Part shown: positions 27,347-36,675 of the stretch, piece by piece | Numbering within the stretch: position 1 is the first letter of the stretch | How the letters are laid out: each line of letters starts with the position of its first letter | DNA from: JBBTCX01 sp038043045 | GTDB taxonomy: Bacteria; Planctomycetota; Phycisphaerae; UBA1845 | Direction: 5' to 3' | DNA length: 64,000 nucleotides | Assembly: GCA_038043045.1 (NCBI GenBank) | Contig: JBBTCX010000081.1 | Location: forward strand, 18,212-82,211 | Notes under the pieces: model-generated | What the model was told of the DNA's origin: nothing | The model's database searches: none | Seen by the model: only the letters and a program-made list of their open reading frames with translations | Made by a program: the position numbers and the translations under genes

Positions 27347-29824
27347 ATGAGTGGTCTGATTCTTGGCGCGGCGGCGCGTGGTGGCGAAGAGAGCGTTGTG
27401 GAATGGCGGAGCGTGCCCGATGGGTGGTTCCTTGTTCTGGCGGCGGCCGGCATCCTTGCATTGTGTTGGGCCGTGATTTGGATGTACCGCCGGGAAGGTC
27501 GGATCGGGGCGTCGGCGTTGACCCGGTGGGTGTTGGGATTTGCCCGATGCTCGGTGTTGGTCATTTTGGCGGCGATTCTTTTGGAACCGGTGCGGGTTCG
27601 AATTCTTCGGCGATGGGTGGATTCATACACGTTGGTCCTGGTCGATTCTTCTTCGAGTATGGACCTTGTGGATCAATATCGAGATGCCAAGGCGACGGAG
27701 CGGGTCAAGAAGGTCACCGACGGAGCGGATGCTTCGTCTTTCCGTCGAATGGATGTGGTCAAGCATGTGCTGGAAGGAGAAAACCGTAGCTTCCTTCGGA
27801 GGCTTTCGGGAAAAAACCGGGTGAAACTATTCACGTTTGCGGATGAGCCGATTCTTCAGGGAACGCTGGCGTCCGGGCTTGAAGACCCGACTCGTGACAA
27901 GGGCAGCCTACCCGAGGGCGATAAAACCGGCGGCGCGCAAAGGGTCGAAGACTTGGCTACGACGTTTTCGGCCACGGGTCCGGCGACGAATGTCGAGCGT
28001 GCCGTGCGCCGGGCGATGGAATCGTTGGCTGGCGCACCGATTGCGGCGGTTGTCGTATTGAGCGATGGCGGTTTCAACCAGGGTTCGTCGGGTGAAGAGA
28101 CGGGGAGATTCGCCCGCGATCGACACGTTCCGATTCATGTGGTCGGGATCGGTGATCCATCGCCACCCAGAAACGTTCGCGTGGTGGAGGTCAAATCGCC
28201 GGCGAGTGTTTTTCAACAAGACCCGTTTCCGATTTCGGTTCAAGTCTCCACCGAGGGAGTTGTCGGCGAGACGATTCAGCTTGTGCTTCGGGAGCGAGAT
28301 GCGTCCGGAGGAAGTGAGGGATCGGAGATTGAGACGAGGAGTTTGCCTATCGGCGGAGACGGATTGGTCGCGCCGCTGGTGTTCCAACGGCGGCAGGATC
28401 GTGCCGGGCGATACGTGTACACGGTGGAGGTTCCGACGCTGGAAGGAGAATCCGTCACGGATGACAATGCCCGGCAGGTGACAATCAATGTCATTGAATC
28501 CCGTTCGAAGGTTCTCGTGGTGGCGGGGGGGCCGAGTTGGGATTATCAGTATGTGTCGCGGTTGCTGCAACGAGATGACACGTTCGACGTGAGCTGTTGG
28601 TTGCAGTCGGCGGATGTCAACGCGGTTCGAGAGGGCGATGTGATAATTGACCATCTGCCCGCAACGGCGGAGGAGGTGTTCGCGTACGACGTGTTGATCT
28701 TGATGGACGCGAACCCGGCGGAGCTCGGCGAGGAATGGGCCCGGTTGGTGGATAAGTACGTGTCGGAATACGGTGGCGGATTGTTGCTTACCGTCGCGCG
28801 ACCGTTCACGCCGGGGCTCATGCGCGAACCGTCGTTGAAACCCCTGCGCGATCTGCTTCCGGTGACTATGGATCCCGAAGCGGATTTGGCCCTCAATCGT
28901 ATTGGGCATTATCAATTGTCGCCGGTGCCCGTGGAAATCCCGCCTACCGCGTTTGGACACCCGGTGATGCAACTGGCCGACGATCCCGTCTCCACCAAAT
29001 TGGCGTGGCAGGGAGCAGGTGACATCCATTGGCACTATCCGGTCTTGCGGGAGAAACCCGCGGCGACGGTGTTGATGCGCCATGGCGATCCGCGTATGCG
29101 AAATGCTTTCGGCGCTCACGTGTTGGCGGCGGTGCAGTTCGTGGGGTCCGGTCGGTCCGGGTACTTGGGGATGGACGGGACGTACCGATGGCGCAGGTAT
29201 AGCGAAACGACGTTCAATCGATTCTGGATTCAGATGGTTCGTTTTTTGGGCGAAGGAAAATTGCTCGGAGGCCACAAGCGGGGAATGCTGTTGACAGACA
29301 ACGATCAGCTTTCACTTGGAGAAGCGGTGACCGTAACCGCGAGGTTGTTTGATGCACGCTACGAACCGTTGGCAAGGGACAAAGTCGTCGCCAACGTCAT
29401 GGGTGGAGAAGGAAAGGCCGAAGTGATTTTGGCGGCGAGGCCGGATCGTCCAGGCTGGTTTGATGGGCGATTTATTCCCGACCGGGTAGGGGGATATCGA
29501 ATCAGTCTCCTGGGCGTTGGCGAGCCAGGCGAAGACGGTGGTGAAATCGTGCGCGAGATTCGTGTGTCACGACCGAATCTGGAAATTGCTCGACCACAAA
29601 TGGATCGAGCGGCGTTGCAAGCCCTTGCCCAACACTCTGAAGGCGGAAAATATTTTGAATTGGATGAGGTCTCCCAGATTTCGGATTTGATTCAGGACCT
29701 TCACGAAGAGATATCGGTGCGTTCGAGGCCGACGATTCTTTGGGATACCGGAGCGGTGATGACGTTGCTCGTGGTGTTGCTTTCTTTTGAGTGGGCGGTG
29801 CGTAAGTGGAGGCACCTTCTGTAG
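27347..29824 (+). CDS. Membrane protein with vWA domain and GATase1-like fold
   Basis: 825 aa. Two membrane helices near the N-terminus (about residues 29-45 and 60-82) precede a von Willebrand A domain. That domain has an intact MIDAS beginning VDSSSSMD (about 98-105) and a later VVVLSDGGFN (about 235). After beta-sandwich segments, a class I glutamine-amidotransferase-like fold begins near residue 385 (VLVVAGGPSWDYQYV), without the catalytic Cys. A C-terminal helix (TLLVVLLSFEWAV) returns to the membrane. Such proteins are common in planctomycete, MoxR-associated-like loci. It is the first gene of an eight-gene co-directional operon and probably assembles with the next two proteins. No MoxR gene is present in the window. 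Confidence 0.82.
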   Translation: MSGLILGAAARGGEESVVEWRSVPDGWFLVLAAAGILALCWAVIWMYRREGRIGASALTRWVLGFARCSVLVILAAILLEPVRVRILRRWVDSYTLVLVDSSSSMDLVDQYRDAKATERVKKVTDGADASSFRRMDVVKHVLEGENRSFLRRLSGKNRVKLFTFADEPILQGTLASGLEDPTRDKGSLPEGDKTGGAQRVEDLATTFSATGPATNVERAVRRAMESLAGAPIAAVVVLSDGGFNQGSSGEETGRFARDRHVPIHVVGIGDPSPPRNVRVVEVKSPASVFQQDPFPISVQVSTEGVVGETIQLVLRERDASGGSEGSEIETRSLPIGGDGLVAPLVFQRRQDRAGRYVYTVEVPTLEGESVTDDNARQVTINVIESRSKVLVVAGGPSWDYQYVSRLLQRDDTFDVSCWLQSADVNAVREGDVIIDHLPATAEEVFAYDVLILMDANPAELGEEWARLVDKYVSEYGGGLLLTVARPFTPGLMREPSLKPLRDLLPVTMDPEADLALNRIGHYQLSPVPVEIPPTAFGHPVMQLADDPVSTKLAWQGAGDIHWHYPVLREKPAATVLMRHGDPRMRNAFGAHVLAAVQFVGSGRSGYLGMDGTYRWRRYSETTFNRFWIQMVRFLGEGKLLGGHKRGMLLTDNDQLSLGEAVTVTARLFDARYEPLARDKVVANVMGGEGKAEVILAARPDRPGWFDGRFIPDRVGGYRISLLGVGEPGEDGGEIVREIRVSRPNLEIARPQMDRAALQALAQHSEGGKYFELDEVSQISDLIQDLHEEISVRSRPTILWDTGAVMTLLVVLLSFEWAVRKWRHLL

Positions 29825-29889
29825 GAATTCTTGGGGGTTCAAGGATCAACCGCGTGAATGCGTCCGTACAAGGCGTTGGTGGAGTACCG

Positions 29890-31995
29890 ATGGAATTGAA
29901 CCCTATCGTTGCGCAACGATTGCGTCGTGTCGCGGGCAAGATTCGGTCCGGTGTCACGTTGAATGGACTTGCTTGTTTATGCGGATATTTGTTCGTCGCG
30001 GCCGTCGTGGTGGGCGCGGTCGATGACTTGGCCAACGGGTTGCGTTGGAGCATGCGAGCTGCTTTGGTTTTCGCGACCCTGCTTGGCGCGATTGGGGTTT
30101 TGTGGAAGCTCATCGTTGAACCGCTTCGGTGCTCCTTCGGTTCAGCGGAAGTGGCTCATTTGCTTGAACGTCGCCATCCTGAACTTCGCACGCTGTTGGT
30201 GTCGGCCGTTAGGTTTCAAGACGGTCAAGTCGGATCACCAGAGGTTTGTTCGCCGATACTGGTGGCTTCGGTCATGGAACAAGCCGGTCGCATGGCATTG
30301 ACGTTGGATTTTGAAGGCGTCCTCAATATTCGAATCAAACGAATGGCGATGTTCTCCATCGCCACGCTTCTATTGGTGTTTTCGTTTCTTTTTTGGGCAT
30401 TTCCCAAACGAGCGGAGCTTTGGCTGAATCGTAGCGTTTTGCTTCGAGAGGTTCCCTGGCCTAAAGAGACGACGCTGGTCGTGGAAGCGCAAGGTGACGC
30501 GGTTATCGGCGCGCGCGGTGACGATTTGACAATCCAAGCCCATGCGCTTGGCGTTCAGCCTCGAGAGGTGGATATCGTCTTTACGACCGCAAGCGGACGT
30601 CGAGGCCGACAGTCGATGGTGACTGTCGGCGGAGGCGATGCTTTACGGTATCGACATACCTTTGAGCGTGCACAGGAAGAGTTCACGTTTTATCTGGAAG
30701 GCGGCGACGATCGAACCGAGACGTATCGAGCGTGTCTGTTGGATCGACCCCAAGTCGTACGAAGCGAGGTGCGTATTCAACCTCCGACTTATACTCAAAT
30801 GGAAACGTCGGTGTTGGGTGACGGTCAACGCGCCGCACAAGTGTTGCGTGGGAGCAATGTGACGATTCGCATTGGGACAAATCATCCCGTCAAAAAGGCA
30901 CTTCTCGTTCACGGAGACCAACCTGTTGTGGAAGCCACCTCCGAAGGGGACCGATACTCGGCCACGTTTACTCCGAATGAAACGCATACTTATCACTTTG
31001 ATCTGCTCGATGACGCCGGCCTGGAGAATCGGGAAGTCACTCGGTTTTCGCTCCAAGTGGTGAAAGACGAAGCCCCACGTGTGCGGTTACGAGTGCCCGG
31101 CGCAGGCGACATGATTACGCCCGAGGCCGTTCTTCCTTTTGAAATGCAGTTTGAAGATGTTTATGGGCTGGCGGTTGCGGAGCTTCGATACCAGGTTTCG
31201 CGCGAGGGTTCCGAAGAGCGAGCCATCAAACCACCAACATTTGCGGCAGGAATGCGCAACTTCACCGCCAACTTTTCCTGGCCCGTTGCGACCGAAGATG
31301 TGAAACCGGGCGAACGAATTACCCTGGTTGTTCAAGCCGCGGATTTTGACGATGTTTCAGGCCCAAATGTCGCACGGTCACCTGAAGTCAACCTTCGTGT
31401 TGTCACGCGGGATGAGTTATTATCGGAACTAGCTCGGCGGGAAGAACAGTACCGAGCAGAATATGAGCGGTTGATCGATGCTCAGGAGCAAGTGAGAGGG
31501 AGACTGCTAAGTTTACAGCAAAAGTTCACAGACGAAGGATTCTCAGCGGCACTTTCCGAGCAGATTGCGAGTGTTGAACGAACCCAAAGAAATGTGGCCA
31601 GTTCGGTGAACGTTATTCGACAGCAGTTTGAGCAGATTTTACGAGAGCTTCAGATTAGTCAGCTTAATTCCATCGCCATTGAAACTCGGATCGGTGGGGG
31701 GATCGTGGAACCGCTTTCATTGCTGGTGAAGCGTGATTTTGGGGAGGCCGCGGATGAGATTAGGCGTTGGTCCGGGGTAGCGGGGTCGCCTTCTCCGGAA
31801 TTGGATCAGCGTCAAGTTACACTTTTGGCGCAGATGCGGACCATTCTTTCGAATATGATACACCGGGCGGGATTCCAGGAAGTCGTGAACATGCTCCGGG
31901 ATATTATCCGACTTCAGGAGGAGCTTCACAAAGAAAGCAAGCAAACCGCCGAGGGAGCGGACTGGTTTGACGATGTACCTCCTAAACAGAAGTAA
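29890..31995 (+). CDS. Large helical membrane protein (DUF4175-like), partner of vWA protein
   Basis: The ATG at 29890 has GGAG five to six bases upstream and gives 701 aa; in-frame GTG codons at 29806 and 29854 are weaker options. Two N-terminal helix pairs (LACLCGYLFVAAVVV, ALVFATLLGAIGVL, and a third near IATLLLVFSFLFWAF) place the protein in the inner membrane. The periplasmic part has Ig-like beta segments (for example AEGDAVIGARGDDLTIQA-type strands) and a C-terminal coiled coil (about 510-650). The layout matches DUF4175-type membrane proteins found beside vWA proteins in planctomycetes. The gap to the previous stop is 65 bases. The exact function is unknown. Confidence 0.7.
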   Translation: MELNPIVAQRLRRVAGKIRSGVTLNGLACLCGYLFVAAVVVGAVDDLANGLRWSMRAALVFATLLGAIGVLWKLIVEPLRCSFGSAEVAHLLERRHPELRTLLVSAVRFQDGQVGSPEVCSPILVASVMEQAGRMALTLDFEGVLNIRIKRMAMFSIATLLLVFSFLFWAFPKRAELWLNRSVLLREVPWPKETTLVVEAQGDAVIGARGDDLTIQAHALGVQPREVDIVFTTASGRRGRQSMVTVGGGDALRYRHTFERAQEEFTFYLEGGDDRTETYRACLLDRPQVVRSEVRIQPPTYTQMETSVLGDGQRAAQVLRGSNVTIRIGTNHPVKKALLVHGDQPVVEATSEGDRYSATFTPNETHTYHFDLLDDAGLENREVTRFSLQVVKDEAPRVRLRVPGAGDMITPEAVLPFEMQFEDVYGLAVAELRYQVSREGSEERAIKPPTFAAGMRNFTANFSWPVATEDVKPGERITLVVQAADFDDVSGPNVARSPEVNLRVVTRDELLSELARREEQYRAEYERLIDAQEQVRGRLLSLQQKFTDEGFSAALSEQIASVERTQRNVASSVNVIRQQFEQILRELQISQLNSIAIETRIGGGIVEPLSLLVKRDFGEAADEIRRWSGVAGSPSPELDQRQVTLLAQMRTILSNMIHRAGFQEVVNMLRDIIRLQEELHKESKQTAEGADWFDDVPPKQK

Positions 31996-32002
31996 GTCTA
32001 AT

Positions 32003-34063
32003 ATGCCGTTTCGAATTCTCGTCCGTGCCTTGATTGCGTTTGCCGGTTCTATTCCGGTTACGGCTGCTTTTGCACTGTCGGAAACTTCAAGGGAATCCGG
32101 GGACCCGAATACGGAGCCGTTGTCTTTGAAGCAGGAGATGGTTCGCGATCGTTACCGGCGTTTGCAGGATCGAATTTTCCGGCTTCGTGAGGAACTTTCA
32201 GAAGCAGAACCGAAGAGCGCGGCCCGTTTGGAACGAGCCTTAGAAAGAGCTGGTGAGCTCGGTCTGGCCGACAGTCTGGAACGCATGATTCAGATGCTGC
32301 GCGATCCGTCGGCGCTTCCTGATGCGGTTGACGCCCAGGCCGAATGGCTTTCCGATGCCCAAAAGTTGTTGAGCATTCTTCTGGAGCAGGATAGTCAAAA
32401 CGAAGAGCGGAAGAAGGAAATCAACCAGCTTGAAGACTACAAGAAACAGCTAGAGCAAATCCTTCAGCAAGAACAAGGATTGCGTGAGAATTCGGGGCAG
32501 GCTTCGGCGGCGGCCAGAATGCTGCGGCAACTTGAACAGGCCATTCGCCGCATGAGCGGGATGGTGGAGCGGCAAGCAGCGTTGAATCAGCAGTCGAAGC
32601 AGTCTTCCGGCGAATCCGGGAATAAGTCTCAAGACGCAAAGTCGTCGCGATCTTCGCCCGAGCAGCTTCAAAAGAAACAAGAAGACCTGAGTCGGGAGGC
32701 TAAGGAATTTGCGGAGGAACTCAAGCAATTGGGCGACACGCGACCGGATGACGCGCGAGAACCCAAGGCGATGCAACAGGCACGCGACAAAGTCGCGGAG
32801 GCATCGGAATCCACCAAGTCGGGCGGGGAATCCATGTCTAAGGCTTCTTCCGAAATGGGGAAGCAGGGATCGCAACAGTCCGCAAAAAGTGAACAACCAT
32901 CGGGTCAAAACGCTCAACAGGCCGGACAGAGTGAGAAAAAATCTCCGCCAGAAATGCAACCCTCCGAGCAGAATCAGCAGCAGGCGGAGCAAAATCAGCA
33001 AGAGGCGGAAAAATCGTTGCGTGATGCGCTAGAGAAGCTCGAAGAAGCCAAGAAGGAGTTGGAAGAGAAATCTCGATCCGACAAATCCGCCGAGCAGCAA
33101 CGATCGACGGCCAAACAGACCCGCTCGCTAAGCGATCAAATGAAAAAAGACGGCGGGCAGCAAGGCAGCGAAGGTCAGGAAGGTGAAAAAGGGGAATCGG
33201 GTAAACCGAGTAAATCGCCTTCCTCCGGCGGACAGAAAAAAAAGTCCTCGGCTCCACAGCAATTGGACAAGGCGGAAGAGCACATGGAGGATGCGGCAGA
33301 GGAACTGGAAAAGGAAAAACCGGAGGATGCCACCCGTCCGCAGGACCGTGCGATTGAGGAACTTGAGAAGGTGCAACAGGAGCTTGAAGAAGTGCTGATG
33401 CAACTCCGCAAGGAGGAGCGAGAGGAAGTTCTTCGCGACTTGGAAGGCCGGTTCCGCGAAATGCTTTCGAAGCAGAAAGTGGTGAACGACGGGACGGTGG
33501 CCTTGTCCCAATTGGATCGCCATGATCTAAAGCGTGCCGATCAACTACAATTCGCCGAGTGGGCGAGCAAGCAACGAGCGATCGCGGAACAGGCTTCGAC
33601 TTGCGTGCACATTTTGGACGAAGAGGGGACAACCATTGCGTTTCCGCATATCGTGCAGCAATTGGCCCAGGATATGGGCACGGTGGCCGACCGATTGGCG
33701 GACTTTAACGCGGCCACACTGACGCAAAGTATTGAACAGGAAATCGTCGATACCTTGGAGCAGATGCTCGACGCCTTGAAGAAGTTGCAGCAGGAGAATC
33801 AGCAACAGAGCGCTGGCGGCGGCGGAGGCGGCGGGGGTGGTCCGAAGGACAATCAACCGTTGTTGCCGACCTCGGCGGAATTGAAGCTGTTGCGATCGAG
33901 TCAAAAGCGCGTGAACACGCGGACGACGGCCATGGAGAGCGCCAGGCAAAGCGGCGCGGAGTCCGAGGCGTCCATTGGGACTGGATTACGCCAAGCGGCT
34001 TCGCGTCAGAAGGAATGCGGCGAGATCGCCAAACGAATGCGCGAACGACAGGGTCAACCGTAG
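32003..34063 (+). CDS. Exported Gln/Ser/Lys/Glu-rich coiled-coil protein
   Basis: The ATG at 32003 opens a signal peptide (FRILVRALIAFAGSIPVTAA) and is preferred over a TTG at 31967, giving 686 aa. Most of the protein is low-complexity coiled coil: Gln, Ser, Lys and Glu repeats across about residues 130-500 with runs such as EQNQQQAEQNQQEAEKSL. A Gly run (about 610-617) follows and a short charged C-terminus ends it. The 3' end of the previous gene lies seven bases upstream. It probably forms a long rod or tether in the periplasm and belongs structurally with the vWA and DUF4175-like proteins. Composition is the only strong evidence. Confidence 0.65.
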   Translation: MPFRILVRALIAFAGSIPVTAAFALSETSRESGDPNTEPLSLKQEMVRDRYRRLQDRIFRLREELSEAEPKSAARLERALERAGELGLADSLERMIQMLRDPSALPDAVDAQAEWLSDAQKLLSILLEQDSQNEERKKEINQLEDYKKQLEQILQQEQGLRENSGQASAAARMLRQLEQAIRRMSGMVERQAALNQQSKQSSGESGNKSQDAKSSRSSPEQLQKKQEDLSREAKEFAEELKQLGDTRPDDAREPKAMQQARDKVAEASESTKSGGESMSKASSEMGKQGSQQSAKSEQPSGQNAQQAGQSEKKSPPEMQPSEQNQQQAEQNQQEAEKSLRDALEKLEEAKKELEEKSRSDKSAEQQRSTAKQTRSLSDQMKKDGGQQGSEGQEGEKGESGKPSKSPSSGGQKKKSSAPQQLDKAEEHMEDAAEELEKEKPEDATRPQDRAIEELEKVQQELEEVLMQLRKEEREEVLRDLEGRFREMLSKQKVVNDGTVALSQLDRHDLKRADQLQFAEWASKQRAIAEQASTCVHILDEEGTTIAFPHIVQQLAQDMGTVADRLADFNAATLTQSIEQEIVDTLEQMLDALKKLQQENQQQSAGGGGGGGGGPKDNQPLLPTSAELKLLRSSQKRVNTRTTAMESARQSGAESEASIGTGLRQAASRQKECGEIAKRMRERQGQP

Positions 34064-34086
34064 GGGAAGCTTTGGGAGACAAAACG

Positions 34087-35193
34087 ATGAGGATCATCGA
34101 TCGATCGAAAAGAGCTGGTATAGTTCGACGTAGTGGGTGTCATGGTGTGGCACTTTTTGTGATCGGACTCATCGGCGTTTTTGCATGGGGTAGAGCTGTG
34201 GCCTCGCCCGTCGTTACGGGCGACGATATTATCGGACGCTTTTTGCGGGCGATCGAGTCCGATAACGCCGTCACGCCGGAGGCCAAGACGCTGTTGCGTT
34301 CGACGTGGGAAAAGTGCTCGGATTGTGACGGGGCGGAGTTTCTTGCCCAAGGGTTGGCGCTCATCTCTCCGCCTATTCGCCCTGTCTTGGAGTCTTATGA
34401 CAGCGATGCCTACGAAACTTGTGCGGAAAAAGCGGGGGCATTGCGCGACAACGCGAATCCTTTTGTCGCCGTGAATTCTTCGGTGTACGAGATCAAAGCG
34501 TTGGTGGCCATGAATCGCACGTTGCTGGCGACCGAACGTCTCACGGCTCTTTGGGGCGGTGAAAATCCGAATCGGGTGTTTCAATATTCCTATTTCGCGC
34601 CGGAGATGAGCTTTTTGAAGGGCTATTGCCTCGTGGCGGATTTGCGTTACGCGGACGGTGAAAAAGAGTTGCAGACCTTTTTGGAGAGATACCCGGATGC
34701 GCCCAAGCGACTCACGATCGCGGCGATGCAAATGCTCACGGAGCTGGCCAATCGTGAACCGGGCGAAATCGGCGAAGTTGTCGACCTGATGAAGAACTCC
34801 CACTCGCGGTTGAATCAGGGTGACAGTGGAGAAATCGTTCAAGGTCGCCAGCAGAAGATCATGGATTTGCTTGACAAATTGGTGGAGGAGGCGGAACAAA
34901 AAGAGAAGAAGTGCAAATGCAACAAGAGCAGTTGTGACAAATGCAACAAGAGCGGATCGAAATCCGGTCAGCAACAAAAACCGCAATCGCCCATGCAAGA
35001 GTCCAGCTTGCCCGGTGGTTCCCCTTCGGGTGAATCGCTACGCGAAGCGAGATTCGCCAATCCGGCCGAGTCATGGGGGACGATGCCTCCGGCTGAACGA
35101 GATCGAATTCTTCAAGCGTTAAAGGAAAGTTTTCCCAACCGCTATCGCCAATTGGTGGAACAATATTACGCCGAATTGGCGAAAAAGCCGTAA
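34087..35193 (+). CDS. Exported TPR-like protein with clustered cysteines
   Basis: 368 aa from the ATG at 34087 (GGGAG eight bases upstream; a start at 34015 would overlap the previous gene). The signal peptide covers about residues 15-40 (VALFVIGLIGVFAWGRAVA). The body has a helical repeat character (FLKGYCLVADLRYADGEKEL). Near residue 275 the string KCKCNKSSCDKCNK clusters four Cys in ten residues, which suggests a metal site or a disulfide knot; no known family was recognised for it. A Gln/Ser/Pro-rich stretch follows and the C-terminus is helical. It lies 23 bases after the coiled-coil gene. Function unknown. Confidence 0.55.
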   Translation: MRIIDRSKRAGIVRRSGCHGVALFVIGLIGVFAWGRAVASPVVTGDDIIGRFLRAIESDNAVTPEAKTLLRSTWEKCSDCDGAEFLAQGLALISPPIRPVLESYDSDAYETCAEKAGALRDNANPFVAVNSSVYEIKALVAMNRTLLATERLTALWGGENPNRVFQYSYFAPEMSFLKGYCLVADLRYADGEKELQTFLERYPDAPKRLTIAAMQMLTELANREPGEIGEVVDLMKNSHSRLNQGDSGEIVQGRQQKIMDLLDKLVEEAEQKEKKCKCNKSSCDKCNKSGSKSGQQQKPQSPMQESSLPGGSPSGESLREARFANPAESWGTMPPAERDRILQALKESFPNRYRQLVEQYYAELAKKP

Positions 35194-35238
35194 CGAGAAG
35201 ATCAAACGAAACCGCCGCTTTTTTGGTCCTCGCGGGTG

Positions 35239-36675
35239 ATGCATGTGACGTACTTATTCAACGTTGGGTCGTGTCTCGGTCTATTTCTCGGTGCAACGGC
35301 AGCGCGGGCGGACGACGTCAAACTTGATTTTAGTGACCCCCGTGGGTCGCCCATGTGTCGTGGCTTGCCAGAGCCGGAGAAAAAGGACTTCCACGTTGAA
35401 GGGCTTGAACTGAGTTCCTTTCAAGCGAAGAGGTTAATCTCCGCGGACTCCGAGGGTGTAGTATTTGAAACGACGGAAGGTCAGCGGGAAGTTCGTTGGG
35501 ATGAACTGTCTCGGATCGTCTTTTCATGGTGGGAAAGACCACCCGCCGGTCCGATGACCTTCGCCTTGCATCCTCAAGGCCGCATTTTCGGCGAGATTGT
35601 CGATTCATTCGAAGAGGGCGTGATCGTTTATTCGTTGTTTGCGGAACGATCGGTTCTGCCGTTTGCGCAACTCGCGGGCATCTGTTTCACGGACATCAAG
35701 GGATTCGCCAAATCCAATGAACTTTTTCGCAAGGCGTTGGAAGAGCGTCTGGTCGGGAAGGATGTTTTGATTACGCGTTCGACAACTGACGTGAGAACCA
35801 TGCGGGGTCGGTTGGATTCTTTGAGCGTATACGAGGGTGTTTTTTCGCTGGGCGATAAAGCTCGATCGTTTGACGTTGACAAGGCCTACGGGATCGTTTT
35901 TGCGAGCGGGCTTGAAAATGCGTCGAAGCACCGTTTGATTTGTCGACTCAACGACGGGTCCTTTTTTCAAGCCACGCCGGTACGGGCGAATGGGGATTCG
36001 GTGACGCTGTCCACGTCTTTAGGAAGCGAATTTACCTTGCCCGTGTCGACCATCGCGGTGTTGGATATCATCAGTGCGCGGGTAAAGTACTTGGGCGATC
36101 TCAAACCCATCGCGGAATCCACGGAAGGAATCCTTCAGACTCCTTGGTCGGCGTGCTTCGGGTGCAATGTGGCCGGCGAACCCATTCGAATGCTGCAAAA
36201 AGAATACGCCCGTGGGATTGGCGTGCACAGTCGTTCAGAGCTGACCTTCGAAGTCGACGGCGGGTATGAATCTTTCGCCGCGACGATCGGGATCGATGAC
36301 TCTGTTCGACCACGCGGTAACGTCGTCTTTCGAATTGTGGGTCAACGCGCCGTTTCGAAAACATCGAATCCGCGAAAGTCGGGCGCGGGTTCCGTGACCG
36401 AAGAAGTAGGAAATCGACTCCCGGCTCTTTTTCCTGAGGAAAAAGAAGAGGGGAAGCCATCGGTGGAATCTCCCGAACTCGATGCTCCAAAAGTGCTATT
36501 TGATAGCGGTGCAGTGACCGGATTGGATTCGCCACGTGATATTTCCGTTCCTGTTGTTGGCGTCGTACGTTTGACGCTGGTCGTCGATTATGGCGACGAA
36601 TTGGATTGGTCGGACCGAGCGAACTGGGCCAACGCCCGCTTGCTTCGACCGGCGTCGACCGTGACAAGACCATGA
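35239..36675 (+). CDS. Exported protein with NPCBM-type carbohydrate-binding domain
   Basis: 478 aa from the ATG at 35239, with an equally placed GTG at 35236. A signal peptide ends near ARA-DDV. The first two thirds show repeated beta segments without an identified fold. The C-terminal part has the pattern of the NPCBM/NEW2 module: YARGIGVHSRSELTFEVDGG, then FAATIGIDDSVRPRGNVVF, and the ending SDRANWANARLLR. Such modules bind carbohydrates or anchor proteins to the cell surface. The TGA overlaps the next gene's ATG (ATGA at 36672), so it is translationally coupled to the HtrA-like protease. Its ligand is unknown. Confidence 0.75.
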   Translation: MHVTYLFNVGSCLGLFLGATAARADDVKLDFSDPRGSPMCRGLPEPEKKDFHVEGLELSSFQAKRLISADSEGVVFETTEGQREVRWDELSRIVFSWWERPPAGPMTFALHPQGRIFGEIVDSFEEGVIVYSLFAERSVLPFAQLAGICFTDIKGFAKSNELFRKALEERLVGKDVLITRSTTDVRTMRGRLDSLSVYEGVFSLGDKARSFDVDKAYGIVFASGLENASKHRLICRLNDGSFFQATPVRANGDSVTLSTSLGSEFTLPVSTIAVLDIISARVKYLGDLKPIAESTEGILQTPWSACFGCNVAGEPIRMLQKEYARGIGVHSRSELTFEVDGGYESFAATIGIDDSVRPRGNVVFRIVGQRAVSKTSNPRKSGAGSVTEEVGNRLPALFPEEKEEGKPSVESPELDAPKVLFDSGAVTGLDSPRDISVPVVGVVRLTLVVDYGDELDWSDRANWANARLLRPASTVTRP

